From: Dacryopinax spathularia
Lineage: Eukaryota; Basidiomycota; Dacrymycetes; Dacrymycetales; Dacrymycetaceae
DNA length: 64,000 nucleotides
Direction of reading: 5' to 3'
Assembly (NCBI GenBank): GCA_037974965.1
Contig: JBBPFI010000007.1
Location: 434,001-498,000, forward strand
In this document: positions 20,781-31,322 of the stretch, piece by piece
Layout: every line of letters begins with the position of its first letter
Position numbering within the stretch: position 1 is the stretch's first letter
The notes under the pieces: model-generated
Seen by the model: only the letters and a program-made list of their open reading frames with translations
Told to the model about the DNA's origin: nothing
The model's database searches: none
Translations under genes and position numbers: made by a program

Positions 20781-21946
20781 CTAGTCAGCGCCGCCAGCCT
20801 TAGACAGCTTGCTCGGATCCTCCTCCACATCCTCCCCCAGCGCCCTCATCTTCTCAGTCCACCAATCCTTCGCCTTCTTCCCCGTCGTCCTCTCATAATC
20901 CGCCACGCTAATCGGCCTCTCAGCCTGCGACGTCGTCCTCAGCCCATGTCTCACATACGGGAAACTGTCAAACAGGGCCGTATGCCACAAGCAGCGGTTG
21001 TCCCATATCACCACCTGGTTCGTCGTCCAGCGCACGCGGACCTGACATTCCGTCTGGATCGCGATCTGGTTCGCTATGAAGGCCATCACGGCGTCGCTTT
21101 CTGCCTTGGGGATGCCGACGATACGCTTCGTGTACGTTGGGTTGAGGTAGATCGTCTTCCACCCCGTGACAGGATGGACACGGACAACGGGGTGGATCGT
21201 GTCCGTCCGAGCGCGCCTCACCGCATGTCCCATCCCCGTGAACTCCTTGATCTGGTCTCCGGAAGAGTTGAGTGCGCTCAGGCTCTCGAGGTAGCGCTGG
21301 AACTGCGGCGAGAACGAGGAGAACACCGCGTACCCCGCTGACCAGATCGTGTCGCTCCCCGTTGGCGGAGCGACGATCAGCTTTAGAGCAGTCAAGCCGG
21401 GCGTGTTGATCTCGTACGACTGGTCGGTGTGCCAGGTAGGCTTCATGATCGCGTTCTTGTCCGGCGCGCGGGTGCCGTCTTGCCAGACGATGTGGACGTG
21501 CTTGAGGTTCGGGTCCCGCGGGACGCCAGTGACGGCGTGCTCGTGCAGCGGGCCGAAATGTTTGGTGAGCTCGAGCATTTGCTCGATCGTGATTTCCTGG
21601 TCGGGGAAGACGAGCACGCCGCGCTGAGCGGCAAGCAATGCACTGTCCTCCGCTTAGCCTGCCTCTTCCTTCCCAGCGCAAAGAGAGAGAATATAACGTA
21701 CATCTCATCCTTCTGCTCGTCCGTCAATTGAGCAAGGTTGATCCCCTCCAACTTCGTCCCCACAGCAGGCGTAAGTTTATCGACCTTCGTCGCCGCCCCT
21801 AACAGAGCCTTCATCTCCGGATCCGCACGCAAGCCAGGATCAACATGCTTGAACTCGACAGGTTGGTCCTGGAAGACACCTTCGGGCCAGACGGCGAGGT
21901 AGTCTTTGTATTTGTAGTTGTCGTAGTCGAAGGTTCGTTGAGGCAT
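20781..21946 (-). CDS. TauD/TfdA-type Fe(II)/2-oxoglutarate dioxygenase
   Basis: Two exons, 21702-21946 and 20781-21642, total 1107 nt, 368 residues. All metal and cosubstrate ligands are visible: the H-x-D of PTWHTDQSYE, the distal His of WDNRCLWHTALFD, and the 2-oxoglutarate-binding Arg in RHGLRTTSQAERP. The N-terminal half has GVLVFPDQEITIEQMLELTK and HFGPLHEHAVTGVP. Fungal members (Jlp1-like) split sulfonates such as taurine or alkylsulfates, releasing sulfite for sulfur use. The substrate here cannot be read from the sequence. Start at ATG 21946 (MPQRTFDYDNYKYKDYL). A TATATA box lies 70 bp upstream. Confidence 0.92.
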
Positions 21947-22015
21947 CGTCACTTCTCAGTCGGGGCTTACTTGCACGTACGCTTGGGTTGAGCTGAAGGT
22001 TACTCTGCGCGCGCA

Positions 22016-22021
22016 TATATA
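22016..22021 (-). promoter_or_regulatory. TATA box of the dioxygenase gene
   Basis: TATATA on either strand within GCGCATATATACTG, 70 bp upstream of the ATG at 21946, the usual spacing for a TATA-driven, often inducible, fungal gene. Confidence 0.45.
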
Positions 22022-22610
22022 CTGATGATGCAGGTGATCATCCTCTCCACCATGAGCACCTCCACCTGACAATGCTCCTTCCATGGCCAACCATCGTACC
22101 AAGGACGTCTACCCTAGGAACGCCGGACGCCAAGCGTCCAGCCCCTACCCCGCCAAAGCAGGTCAAGTGGTCCACCGCGAGTGACATTTAAATTCGGACG
22201 GGCTATAAGGAGGTGGTGGTTAGAGGGAGGAGTGTGGGGGTGGCTGAGGAGGTGGGGGTGGCAGTGCGAGAAGCAATCGCGTGCCGAACCGTTCTTTTGG
22301 CGGGATCCGAAACCCTAGTTTCTTTGCTTTCCTACGGTTACTCTTTGGTGTCCAAAACCCAAATGGTCGAGATTAAAGGTCGACATATTGATCATATGTG
22401 CATGCCATGAGTACGCAAAATTCCGCCCCGAGCTGGCGAGTACACGTGAAGTGGCAGAGCTATCAGAAGATGGTCTATCCGCGTTGACCAGTGCTGTGCC
22501 GAGCTGGCGTACGGCTCGTCGTGGGGCTGCGCGCATCCGACTGCTCAGCGTACCCTGTGCACAAGGATCGATACCATCATCTCGGCTCGCATCCGTTCCT
22601 ACCGCCGACC
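22022..22610. promoter_or_regulatory. Divergent promoter region, dioxygenase / NTF2-like family
   Basis: About 590 bp between the dioxygenase TATA box and the first NTF2-like gene. No credible gene is present. Confidence 0.4.
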
Positions 22611-23316
22611 ATGGCCGACATCAAGCCCAACCCAATATCGACCCGCACACGCATCGCGCTCGAGTACCTGAAAGCAGTCGAACAGAGGGACAAAAGCACT
22701 CTCGATCGGGTCTTATCTGATGAGCACTATGAATACATTACTGTACCTCTACAGAAGCCCGACCAGAAACCTCGTCGGAAAGAGCAGGTGCTGACGCGGG
22801 CGGAATCGCAAGACATTCTGGAGCTGAAGGTGCGAGGATTCCACTGCCAGGTTTGTGCGCTGTGACAATGTTGATCTCTGTGCTTGTGCAGAGCACTCCA
22901 CTTGATGTGACTGAGACTGTAGACGGACGAGTGATCATGCATGTAAGGATACCCCAGCACCATAGTTTATTCATTCATCATCTGACGATCTGTGCAGGTT
23001 CGATGGCGCAGTTTGCGAAAAGATGGCCACTGGGTCCAGATCGAGGAAGTCCGCTTCATCTCGTTCGTGAACGGTCCAGGACCGTTCGACGACCCACAGA
23101 TCGGGCACGTCAAGGTTTTTGTGGACTGGGTTGGCAGGTCGGTACGTAGGTTATACTGATCATGTACGAGAGATACTGATTGATGATTCCAACTCACAGC
23201 AATGGATCTCTCCCCAAGGAGCTGCGAGGAGTAGCCTGGGCGCGATGTACAACGAGATCATGGGTCTGCAGCCACTGACACCTCCCCAAGGCGGCGGCAA
23301 GTGCAACATCATGTGA
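22611..23316 (+). CDS. NTF2/SnoaL-like protein with C-terminal CaaX box (tandem copy 1)
   Basis: Four exons, 22611-22829, 22892-22942, 22998-23141, 23200-23316 (219, 51, 144, 117 nt), 176 residues. The pattern is that of a SnoaL/NTF2-like fold: an N-terminal helix RIALEYLKAVEQRDKSTLDR, then HYEYITVPLQKP, VTETVDGRVIMHVRWRSLRK, HWVQIEEVRFISF and HVKVFVDWVGRS. Family assignment is from pattern only. The C-terminus is Gly-Gly-Gly-Lys-Cys-Asn-Ile-Met, a canonical CaaX box; Met at the last place favours farnesylation. This suggests a membrane-attached protein. It is the best preserved single copy of a tandem family that continues to 25885. Confidence 0.75.
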
Positions 23317-23729
23317 TCGAGGAACGTGATACATTATGCAAACCATGCTTGAAAAGTAGGGACGACCGTGCAACTCTTTATCCAATCCGAAGCTGGGGGT
23401 TTAGCGGCTTCTTTTCGCTTCGTACAGTACATCCTCATTCCTGGGTATCGACCAACCCAAATATGCGGACTTTGGACTGCAACGCCTGACGCATCCAATG
23501 TGTACGCAAAGCCCCGATTTGGGATGGATTTTACCAGATTTGCCACGTGTCGTCACGCTTATCAAAAGACATCCGCCGTTTGCGAATCGAGTTGTCCAGT
23601 GCTGTGCCCACAGCCGAACGGCCGTATGGTGTGTTGTGGAGCTGCAAACAAGACAACGTCCGGACACCGTCGGTACATGAGTTGTCATGAGCATCCAGCT
23701 CACATTCAACCTCACTTGCGACGACTATC
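23317..23729. other. Intergenic region between tandem NTF2-like genes
   Basis: About 410 bp with no coding frame of interest; it presumably holds the terminator of copy 1 and the promoter of the fused gene. Confidence 0.4.
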
Positions 23730-25125
23730 ATGACTGACCTCACGCCCAATACACCATCGACACGTATCCAGATAGCACTCGAATACCTGAAAGCAGTGGA
23801 AACGAGCGACAAAGCGACTTTTAGACGACTCTTATCTGATGAGCACTTCGCACGCATTACCGTGCCGGGGAATAAGTCGAGCCAGACGCACCAGGGGAAA
23901 AATCAGGTGCTGAAGTCAGCCGGTAAGAAAGACTCTGTGGAGGTCAAGGTACGACCAATTTATCATTCGCAGGCTGAAGAATCAGGTTGACTTCTTCCCT
24001 CGGGCAGTCGATGCTCCTAGATGTGGCAGAGAGCGTCGACGGACAGGTCATCATCCATGCAAGTGCATTCCGGCATCCTCACCCGCCCTTGAGCTTGACA
24101 ATGCTGTACAGGTTCGTTGGCGGTGTCTGCGATTAGACGAGTACTGGGTGGAGAAAGAAGAAGTCCGCTTCATTTCGCTCGTCCACGGTCCTGGGCCATT
24201 CCATGACCTGCAGATTGGGCGTGTCAGGGTGTTTGTAGACTGGATCGGGGCGGCGGTGTGTATGCCAGATAGCTTGTCTGTGAGATATGCTGATGGATTG
24301 GATTTTGCAGCAATGGACTTCTCCTAGGGGTGCTGCAATGTCCAGTAGCACCATAAGCCAGATGTACAGCGCGGGTATGGTACAACAACCATCATGGTCT
24401 CCCATCGAGTCGCCCAAAGTACTATCGATCCGTACACGCATCGCGCTTGAGTACCTGAAAGCACTCGAACAGAGGGACAAAGACACGCTCGAACGGCTCG
24501 TATCGGATGAGCACTATGAGCACATCACTGTACCTCTGCAGAAGCCCGGCGTGAAACCGCGTAGAAAGGAGGAGCTTCTCAGGCAGGCGGAGACGCAGAG
24601 CCAGCTGCTCACAGGGACGGACCAGCAGGACCATCTGGAGGTCAAGGTACGGGTATTCCATGCTCCATGGGCTACATGTTGACTCCACGCTCCGGCAGAT
24701 AACTCCCCTATATGTGTTTGAGACTCTCGACGGGCGGGTGATCATGCATGTAAGGACACTACCAGTCTTCCATCCGTACATCGGGTTGATGATGTGTCAC
24801 AGGATCGCTGGCGAAGTCTGCGGAAAGACGGTCTGTGGGTGGAGACAGAAGAAGTCAGCTTCATTTCGTTCGTCGATGGTGCTGAACCATTCGACGAGCC
24901 GCAAATCGGGCACGTCAAGATGTTTGTAGACTGGGTCGGCAGATCGGTACGTATGTGACATTCCTTCGTTGGGAGAACTGCTGAACTGTGGACTGGAACC
25001 TGCAGCAATGGGTTTCTCCCCAGAAGAGCGCTAGGACCACCTTAGGCGCGATGTACCACGAGATTATGGGTCTGCGCCCATTACCACCTCCCCAAGGCGG
25101 CGGCGTCAGGTGTACTATCATGTGA
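23730..25125 (+). CDS. Fused two-domain NTF2/SnoaL-like protein with CaaX box (copies 2 and 3)
   Basis: Seven exons: 23730-23948, 24008-24058, 24112-24255, 24311-24646, 24699-24749, 24803-24946, 25006-25125, total 1065 nt, 354 residues. The first three exons have the same lengths as in copy 1 (219, 51, 144). The fourth starts like the last exon of copy 1 (QWTSPRGAAMSS) but has no stop and runs through AGMVQQPSWSPIESPKVL straight into the N-terminal helix of copy 3 (RIALEYLKALEQRDKDTLER). Exons 5-6 again are 51 and 144 nt. The end is CTIM, a CaaX box. The intron after 24058 has a GC donor (GCAAGT). The alternative is two genes, with copy 3 starting at ATG 24377 and copy 2 ending by an unseen splice. 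The absence of any stop favours fusion. Confidence 0.6.
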
Positions 25126-25401
25126 CCGAGGAACGTGTTGAGCGTTTCGCGTCCTGCTGCAGACAAGATGTCTTTATGTATACGTCGAGAAATATCCGAA
25201 GCTGACTATGACGTATTGAAGTCATGCTGGTGCCCGTGAACGTGATTCTCGTTCTAGCAGGGCTTTCATGGTTGGAAAGCGTTCCCCTTCAGCTTGTGCG
25301 GCTGTCCTGGGCACTGTGAAGCGCCATCATGCTATAGCTGCATACCAAGGCTCGGGGGATTGAGGACTCCTCAATCCCTCAAACACGCCCGAGACATTCC
25401 C

Positions 25402-25885
25402 CTCCCAAACCCTTCCCCTCGCGTACGCGCAGCACTCGCATACCTCGCCCTCTACCTAGAGGACTACAAGCGTGCCCTAGACGAGTACTGCACTGAAGAC
25501 ATACTCGTCATCACCTCACCCAGCGAGCGGGCCGACAAGATGCGAAACAAAGGCCAGCTGTTGGAGCGCGCTTCGAGGGAGCTGCAGTGGTGTGAGCGGT
25601 TTAGGGAGTTCAAAGTACGTTTTCTTGTCGAGCTCTTTGGACTCGGAGTGGCCGGTGTTGATAGCTGGTTATATGGGCTACGCCGCTAGACGTGATGGAG
25701 ACGCTTGACGCTTGATGGTCGTGCATGTCCAGTAGGTCGGGTTGCGTAATGATGGGGAATGGATCCAGCTGGAAGAGATGCGGACATTGAAGAAGAAGAA
25801 GAATGAGCGACCTCCACCTGCTGGGCGGCCCATACCGTGGGCGCGGAAACTCCTAGGATGTTTGTACCCAGAGCATAACTTGTAA
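25402..25885 (+). pseudogene. Decayed fourth NTF2-like copy
   Basis: Diverged remains of the same family follow copy 3. PSPRVRAALAYLALYLEDYK aligns with the N-terminal helix and ends at a GTACGT donor after FREFK, the family intron site. The second exon reads METLD but contains a direct duplication, ACGCTTG at 25701-25707 and again at 25708-25714, which shifts the frame into a stop. The usual second intron is missing. The third block, VGLRNDGEWIQLEEMRTL (from 25736), aligns with VRWRSLRKDGHWVQIEEVRF. The end is a different Pro/Lys-rich tail without a CaaX box. No in-frame ATG was found upstream. Confidence 0.6.
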
Positions 25886-26213
25886 TCCATCCGTATTCTC
25901 ATGCGAGTATGAGTACAAGAAAGGTATACATTCAGCCGTACAGAATAGAGTACAGGCAGGCCACGTAGAGCGACCGGGAGTTATACAGCTGTGTTACACG
26001 AGAATAGCACAACACTGCAGGATAAGGTTACACGGTATACAGCAAGAGGGTCCACAGCGATACGAGAGAGAAAAGAGAAGTCGAGCCAGAGGTTCGAGAG
26101 CGCTGTGTGCCTGGAGCGCGGGTATAAGCATGAGGACGTGCCAATGAGAGGGTATACAAACGTGTGTGTGGGATGTCGCTGCAGAGAGGATGTATGCAGT
26201 GTTCTTGCGATGA
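25886..26213. other. Intergenic, 3' regions
   Basis: About 330 bp between the decayed copy and the Maf1 stop codon, with no gene visible. Confidence 0.4.
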
Positions 26214-27170
26214 TCAGACGTGGAGACCCAGCGACCTGGCAGACGAGGCGCTGAACTCGGTCCTTCGTGTCTCTGGCCAACCGCCAAGTCGTTTCCGAGC
26301 CCATACGCTGACGAACAGAATCCGCTTCTGCTTCTTGTTGTGGATAAACCAGTTCGCGCTCCATAGCAAACCACCAAGTCGTCGACGAGGGTAGTGCAGC
26401 TCGTTCTGGTCAGACCGCTTGTTCGGCCTTGGCTTGCCGGGAGTCGTGAGGCCATCGTCTGGCTCGAAATCGAATGCATCCCAGTCCTCCTCCTCCAGCT
26501 CCTCGTCCGATGAAATGTCATCCTCGTCATCTGAATCGACCGCATGCGGATCCCACTCGTTTCCCGGCGTGTATGAATACACGTCACAGTCCTTGAGCGT
26601 GATGATGTTGTCCAATATCCGGTAGAAGGTAGGATGCGTGCCCTTGAACAGCTCCTCCTTATTCTTCTTGCTTCCTCCGGGAGGGTAAGAGGCCGATAGT
26701 TCAGGAGAGGAAGGAACGTCCAGAGGAGGCGGGTAGGAAGAATAGGACCGAGGTGTGTAGTCGCTCACTGAACCGGGCGCAGGCCGTAGGCTGAGTAGTG
26801 TGTTCGATAACGCATTAAGCACACCGGCGGGGCTCTCCTCCCTCTTGAACGCGTCGGGTCGGACCTCCGAGAAGTCATGGTCGGGAAAGGCGACGTTGAG
26901 CGTAGCGATGAGCAGATAGAGCACTTTGCGCGCAGATGGCTGATCGAGCCGACCAAACGGACTTGCGAGCGCCTCCTCGGGCGGTGATACCGATAAGTTG
27001 AACGCGAGGTCCTCAGCGAAGGAATGCTCGAGCGCCTTGAACATCTTCTTCTCGCGGTTTATGCTCTTGCATGAGTATGCCTCTATGCGCGTGCGGATGG
27101 CGCATTCTGGCGAGTCGTACGTCAATGCATTTGATAGCGTAAAGAGCTCGGGAAACTCGAGGAACTTCAT
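26214..27170 (-). CDS. MAF1: Maf1, repressor of RNA polymerase III
   Basis: Single exon, 318 residues, unusual here because nearly all neighbours have introns. Begins MKFLEFPELFTLSNALTYDS, the conserved Maf1 start. It continues RIEAYSCKSINREKKMFKAL, RKVLYLLIATLNVAFPDHDF, a Ser/Pro-rich loop, then FYRILDNIITLKDCDVYSYT, an acidic stretch (DSDDEDDISSDEELEEED) and the C box GGLLWSANWFIHNKKQKRIL. Maf1 binds Pol III under nutrient stress when dephosphorylated and blocks initiation. The basic run PGKPRPNKR near residue 250 may be a nuclear import signal. Confidence 0.95.
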   Translation of the reverse strand: MKFLEFPELFTLSNALTYDSPECAIRTRIEAYSCKSINREKKMFKALEHSFAEDLAFNLSVSPPEEALASPFGRLDQPSARKVLYLLIATLNVAFPDHDFSEVRPDAFKREESPAGVLNALSNTLLSLRPAPGSVSDYTPRSYSSYPPPLDVPSSPELSASYPPGGSKKNKEELFKGTHPTFYRILDNIITLKDCDVYSYTPGNEWDPHAVDSDDEDDISSDEELEEEDWDAFDFEPDDGLTTPGKPRPNKRSDQNELHYPRRRLGGLLWSANWFIHNKKQKRILFVSVWARKRLGGWPETRRTEFSASSARSLGLHV

Positions 27171-28195
27171 GCGTGCCGGTCGCTGCTGATGCTGCTGCTG
27201 CTGAGGCTGGTCGTGGTGCTAGAGGGCGATGTATGCGCGTCAGAGCGTCCTGGACGACGGCGACCGGGGGATAAATAGACGGAGAAGATGGTGGTAGAGC
27301 AGCAAGCCCGGTGCGGATATGCCCAGTCTATCGCCGAGTGTCTGATGGGCTGGGCTGAGAGGGGGCTGTCTCACTATGGCCTTGCGGACGCGGCCTCGCC
27401 CGCTGGCCAATCACGAGCCGAGACGCGTCCATACGCAGGGGATCAGTCGCTCAGCCACCGAGCCGCGATGAGCAGGTGACGTCGTGCTCATTGGTCAACG
27501 TGTACCGCTTTCCTCAGTGTACAGCGGTTGCACGTTCGACATCGGACACGCATACACAGTCTCTTCCGACACGTAGACCATTGTCTCTCCAGGTTATTCA
27601 CGTCCCAATCAGTCTCCGAGCGTCATCATTGTCGGATGTGGATTGGACCAAAAGAGACCATCCAAGAACCAGGGCCCATGCAGACCAAATGAGAAATGAG
27701 CAGCAAAGACGCCAGCAGATCAAGCCAAAGGCTGAATTGAGCAGCCGAATAAGAGCATATCCATAGCAGAGAAATCGTAGCAAAGCAGACCAGATGATGG
27801 TAGTTGAGAAAGGATCGGACAAAAGGCGGGCTTTTGCAAATTTTACGGGCTTCGGCGCCTACCGCAAGCGGCAACGTGGTGTGATGTATGTGTTTGTGAC
27901 TTGGAAAGAGTACTGCGGGGTAGCCCTGCTCTGAGTGCGTGCACGGGGCTCCCTGTACATCTGATGCTGTTAGTCCTTTGCTGCTATGCATGCTTAGCAG
28001 TAATTAGCGGAGATATGCTAGGCAACTCCGCAGGTCAACATCGAATGCCAGTGTTGCGGTGGCTCTAACGAGCATCCCAGCGCACATAGCCTCGCAAACT
28101 GCGGTTAGTTGCTTCGTTGAGTGTACTGGATGGCAGAAGGTGTGGCGTTCGCCAACTCTGTCCTAGCAGTATACGATTTCTGTCTGGCGATAGAA
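27171..28195. other. Intergenic, Maf1 upstream region and SDH3 3' region
   Basis: About 1 kb. The part next to Maf1 holds CAG/CTG-like short repeats in the leader (GCTGCTGATGCTGCTGCTGC around 27185). No coding frame with splice structure was found in the rest. Confidence 0.4.
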
Positions 28196-29011
28196 TTACA
28201 GGAAGAGAACAGCAGTGCCAAGAACGGCAGTCAAGCCCAGCACAGTATACCCCGTCGCATATGCGCCCTTTACGCTCAGGACTACGAACAACCATCAGCC
28301 ATACGCCCAGCGTCCTGAACAAAATACGAGGCTCACAGTAACCCGTATCCCAGACCAAGTGACGCACGCCGTTGAAGCAGTGGTACATGAACGGATAGGC
28401 GAAGACGGCCTTCGCGCCGATCTTGAACCATTCTGGCAGACCGTGGACAAACTCGATGAGGGTTGCGGAGTCCATCGGGACGCCGATGACGGGCGAGGCG
28501 AGGTAGCCGATGGCGAAAGTGTACAGGGCTGTAGGCGCAACGGGGAACACGCTTAGTTGAAGTGGTTTCTATGATGGTGGGGAGGGAGCTTACCGACGGA
28601 CAGGCCGATGCCGGTGAAACGATGGGCAATAGACCCGATCCAGGTCAGCTGCGGCTGGTAGATGGTAAAGTGCGGGCTCGAGGGCCGGCGCATACGTTGT
28701 TCATTCGTAATCTTTAGCTCGGCGGACGCGGGCATAGACTCCACTTGCACACTCCTGTTGTCCAGAGACGGTCAACGCTAGTTACGCCTCAGTGGAGCGC
28801 CGTACTCGCCTTGTCAGCATGGGAGATGCACGCAGGGCCATAGTAGGCAGCCGAGTGCGGACGGCGCCAGGCGCAGCAACTGTAAGATAGGCCGGATATT
28901 GTCAGTACACCATCCCAGCCTGAGCAGGAGACCGTACGCACGCTGCACCCTCGACGCGGTCGTAGCGCCCCTCAGCCCCACACGCATGCCCACAACGGCC
29001 GTAGAGAACAT
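28196..29011 (-). CDS. SDH3: Succinate dehydrogenase cytochrome b560 subunit (SDH3)
   Basis: Five exons: 28938-29011, 28832-28879, 28594-28754, 28337-28528, 28196-28281, total 561 nt, 186 residues. The N-terminus (MFSTAVVGMRVGLRGATTAS) is a mitochondrial presequence. Family blocks are RPSSPHFTIYQPQLTWIGSI AHRFTG, then three membrane helices; the His in MYHCFNGVRHLVWD is the haem b ligand region. The end KGAYATGYTVLGLTAVLGTA matches the family closely, which fixes the last intron. SDH3 anchors complex II in the inner mitochondrial membrane and helps to bind ubiquinone. It is transcribed divergently from the CPSF6-like gene. Confidence 0.92.
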
Positions 29012-29760
29012 CCTGTCAGTGCTGCAGAGTCAAGCCGCAGGCTATGAAAACGATGATACGGACGGGGAGGACGACGAAGAGAGCAGCAAGACGGGTTCGG
29101 TCTGCGGGTCCTTGTCCTTTGCTGGACGCTCGCTCGTCCCGTTGTCGGGTCGATACGGAAGCGATGTGATTGGCGGGGAAGTTCGTATGTCCGACCGCGG
29201 GTGACCGAGGCTTGCCCTAAGGAACGGGAGTTTACTTCCGCTGGAAACGCCACTTTGGCAGAAGGCGCCTATGTTGCGGGGTCATCAACCTCCGCGCGGC
29301 CTCTGAACGTCTGCAACTCACACCATCTTCATCTCTTACCGCCATCCACTGCACTTGCTAATCCTCGTATCCCGACCTCTTGTACTTGCCTGTACTCTCA
29401 TTCTGTCCTTCGCTGCTATCTGCATACTGTACCTGCACGCGTTCACGCCTGTACCGCACGCACCAAATTGTGAGAACCGACGCGTTCCCCTCCATCCTGT
29501 ACTCTATCCCTTGTCATCTCCGCGCACGCACAAGCACATGTTCGCCGTTTAGGCCAGTGCTGTGTCATGCCTAGTGACCGACCGGAAGCCGGCCATAGTG
29601 CAGCACCCATCGTTCTCCCTGTCTCTCCCACATGTATGCGTATTCTGACTCGCGCAATGCAATGACTAGGATTCGCGTTGACCAATCCCCAACCTCTGTT
29701 CGTGCGAGCTGCGAGCTCAGCGTCTGAGTCTGCTTTTTGCCCATTGCACTGCTGTCCAAG
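29012..29760. promoter_or_regulatory. Divergent promoter region, SDH3 / CPSF6-like gene
   Basis: About 750 bp between start codons facing away from each other. No convincing gene is present, though short Pro/Thr-rich frames occur. Confidence 0.4.
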
Positions 29761-31322
29761 ATGGCCGACGAGGACAGCTTCGATATCTATGGCGATGAGA
29801 GCTACGATAATCTCGGCGAGGTGCGTCCTTGAGCCTGTGGGTACCCAAGCGAGATGATTGACATTGTGTAGGATGAGCAGTATGGAGACAGCTCCTACCA
29901 AGGCAACATCGGTGGACAAGACTCGGGAATGAACACCGAGGAAGGACGCACGATCCCGACGGAAACGCCGCCGCAAGAACCAAATGCGGGTGACAAACGA
30001 ACACTGGAGGACCAGCAAGGTGGTGAGGCCGCAGCAAGTTCTGTAAAGCAGGAACAAGGGGGATCGTATGGCCAGTACAATAATGGCAATGAGCTAGTAT
30101 GTCAATGCTTGAAGTTATGTCGATTAGGTGGGTTAATTATGATGACAGCCTGAGAAGCCTTCTGCAATCCAGAGCACGCAGAGCTTGCCTGGTGCGCAAG
30201 GCCCGCCTGGGCAGGGCCAGATGCAGATGCAGCAAGCGATGCAAGGGATGAACTATATGAACCCAGGACCTGGATCATCTGATGCTCTCTACGTTGGCGA
30301 GCTGCACTGGGTATGCGCTTTGAAAGGTGCATATATGCGCATGTTCTGACTCTTGCGTGTAGTGGACAACAGATGAGGACCTAAGACAGGTCGCTTTGAA
30401 CCTCGGCATACAGCTGGACCATCGGAATATCACGTTCTCCGAGCATAAGATCAATGGCAAGAGCAAGGGGTATGGGTGCTGTTTTTGGCAGGTGGGACGT
30501 TGCTCAACGTATTCAAAGGATCGCATACATTGAGTTCGAGAACGCGGAGCAAGCACAAAAAGTCAAAGACTGGTTCGACAACAAGTGCGTCTCATGTCTT
30601 GCTGTAGTTGGACTGTCACTGATAGTCGTGACAGCGACTTCCAAGGTCATCGAGCAAATGTTACCATCACGAGCTCGGCTCATGGAAACCCCTTCCGCAC
30701 CCTGCCAAAACGTAAGTGAACTGCCCACTACGTTAACGTTCTGCTAAAAAGGATTGCAGCCTCCGAGCCATCTCGAGATGGTCAAAAGGGTCCCATGCGG
30801 GGGGGTATGCATGGGAACCGCGGTGGTATGGCTGGGAACAACGCCAACGGCAACGCGATGGGGATGAACAACATGGGCCGTGGTGGAGGCATGGGCATGA
30901 ACAACAACATGGGTGGCGGCTTCCAACCATTCGGTCGTGGTGCCGGTCCATCAAACCCTGGATTTTTCGGTGGTCCACAAATGAACCCAATGATGGCCGG
31001 AATGAACCCGCAAATGATGCAACAGATGATGCAGCGTATGGCTGCTGGGATGGGCGGGATGCCCGGTATGCCCGGTGCTATGGGGATGCAAGGTATGGCC
31101 GGGATGGGAGGTATGGCCGGGATGGGGAATATGGGTGGTATGGGTAACATGGGTGGCGGCATGGGTGGGCGCGGCGGGCCTATGAATCGCGGAATGGGCC
31201 GCGGAGGCATGGGTGGCGGCATGGGTGGTCGTGGCGGCGGCAACTTTGGCGGCAGCCCCTCCTTCGGCAGCAACGATGGAGATGGTCCCAGGAAGCGTTC
31301 ACGCATGGATGATGGGTATTAG
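29761..31322 (+). CDS. CPSF6-like RRM protein with Gly/Met-rich tail
   Basis: Seven exons: 29761-29820, 29872-30096, 30149-30310, 30363-30469, 30519-30584, 30635-30711, 30760-31322, total 1260 nt, 419 residues. The N-terminal ~140 residues are acidic and Gln/Gly rich. An RRM follows at about 142-225: [20 protein letters not shown] (the WWTTDEDL motif marks CPSF6/CPSF7, the large subunits of cleavage factor Im), GKSKGIAYIEF as RNP1, and [20 protein letters not shown]. The last exon is a low-complexity Met/Gly/Asn/Arg tail with many GGM and GRGG units and a basic end [11 protein letters not shown] role in pre-mRNA 3' end processing is inferred from the RRM. Confidence 0.87.
31060..31260 (+). 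repeat. GGM/GMGG-coding short repeat inside the RRM gene
   Basis: Imperfect repeats of GGTATGGCCGGGATGGG and GGTGGCATGGGTGG type give a Gly-Met-Gly-Gly tail. Such tracts vary in length by slippage and often drive condensation of RNA-binding proteins. Confidence 0.7.

Noticed and set aside
20781-25125. Secondary-metabolite gene cluster around the TauD dioxygenase
   Set aside because: No synthase, terpene cyclase, P450, transporter or pathway regulator lies nearby; the dioxygenase fits sulfur use equally well.
22611-25885. CRISPR-like or satellite repeat array
   Set aside because: The repetition is at gene scale (about 0.6-1.1 kb units), with diverged spacers and intact exon structure.
30782-31306. 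Long Pro/Ile/Met-rich minus-strand frame
   Set aside because: It is the exact antisense of the Gly/Met repeat exon of the CPSF6-like gene; its composition follows from that repeat.
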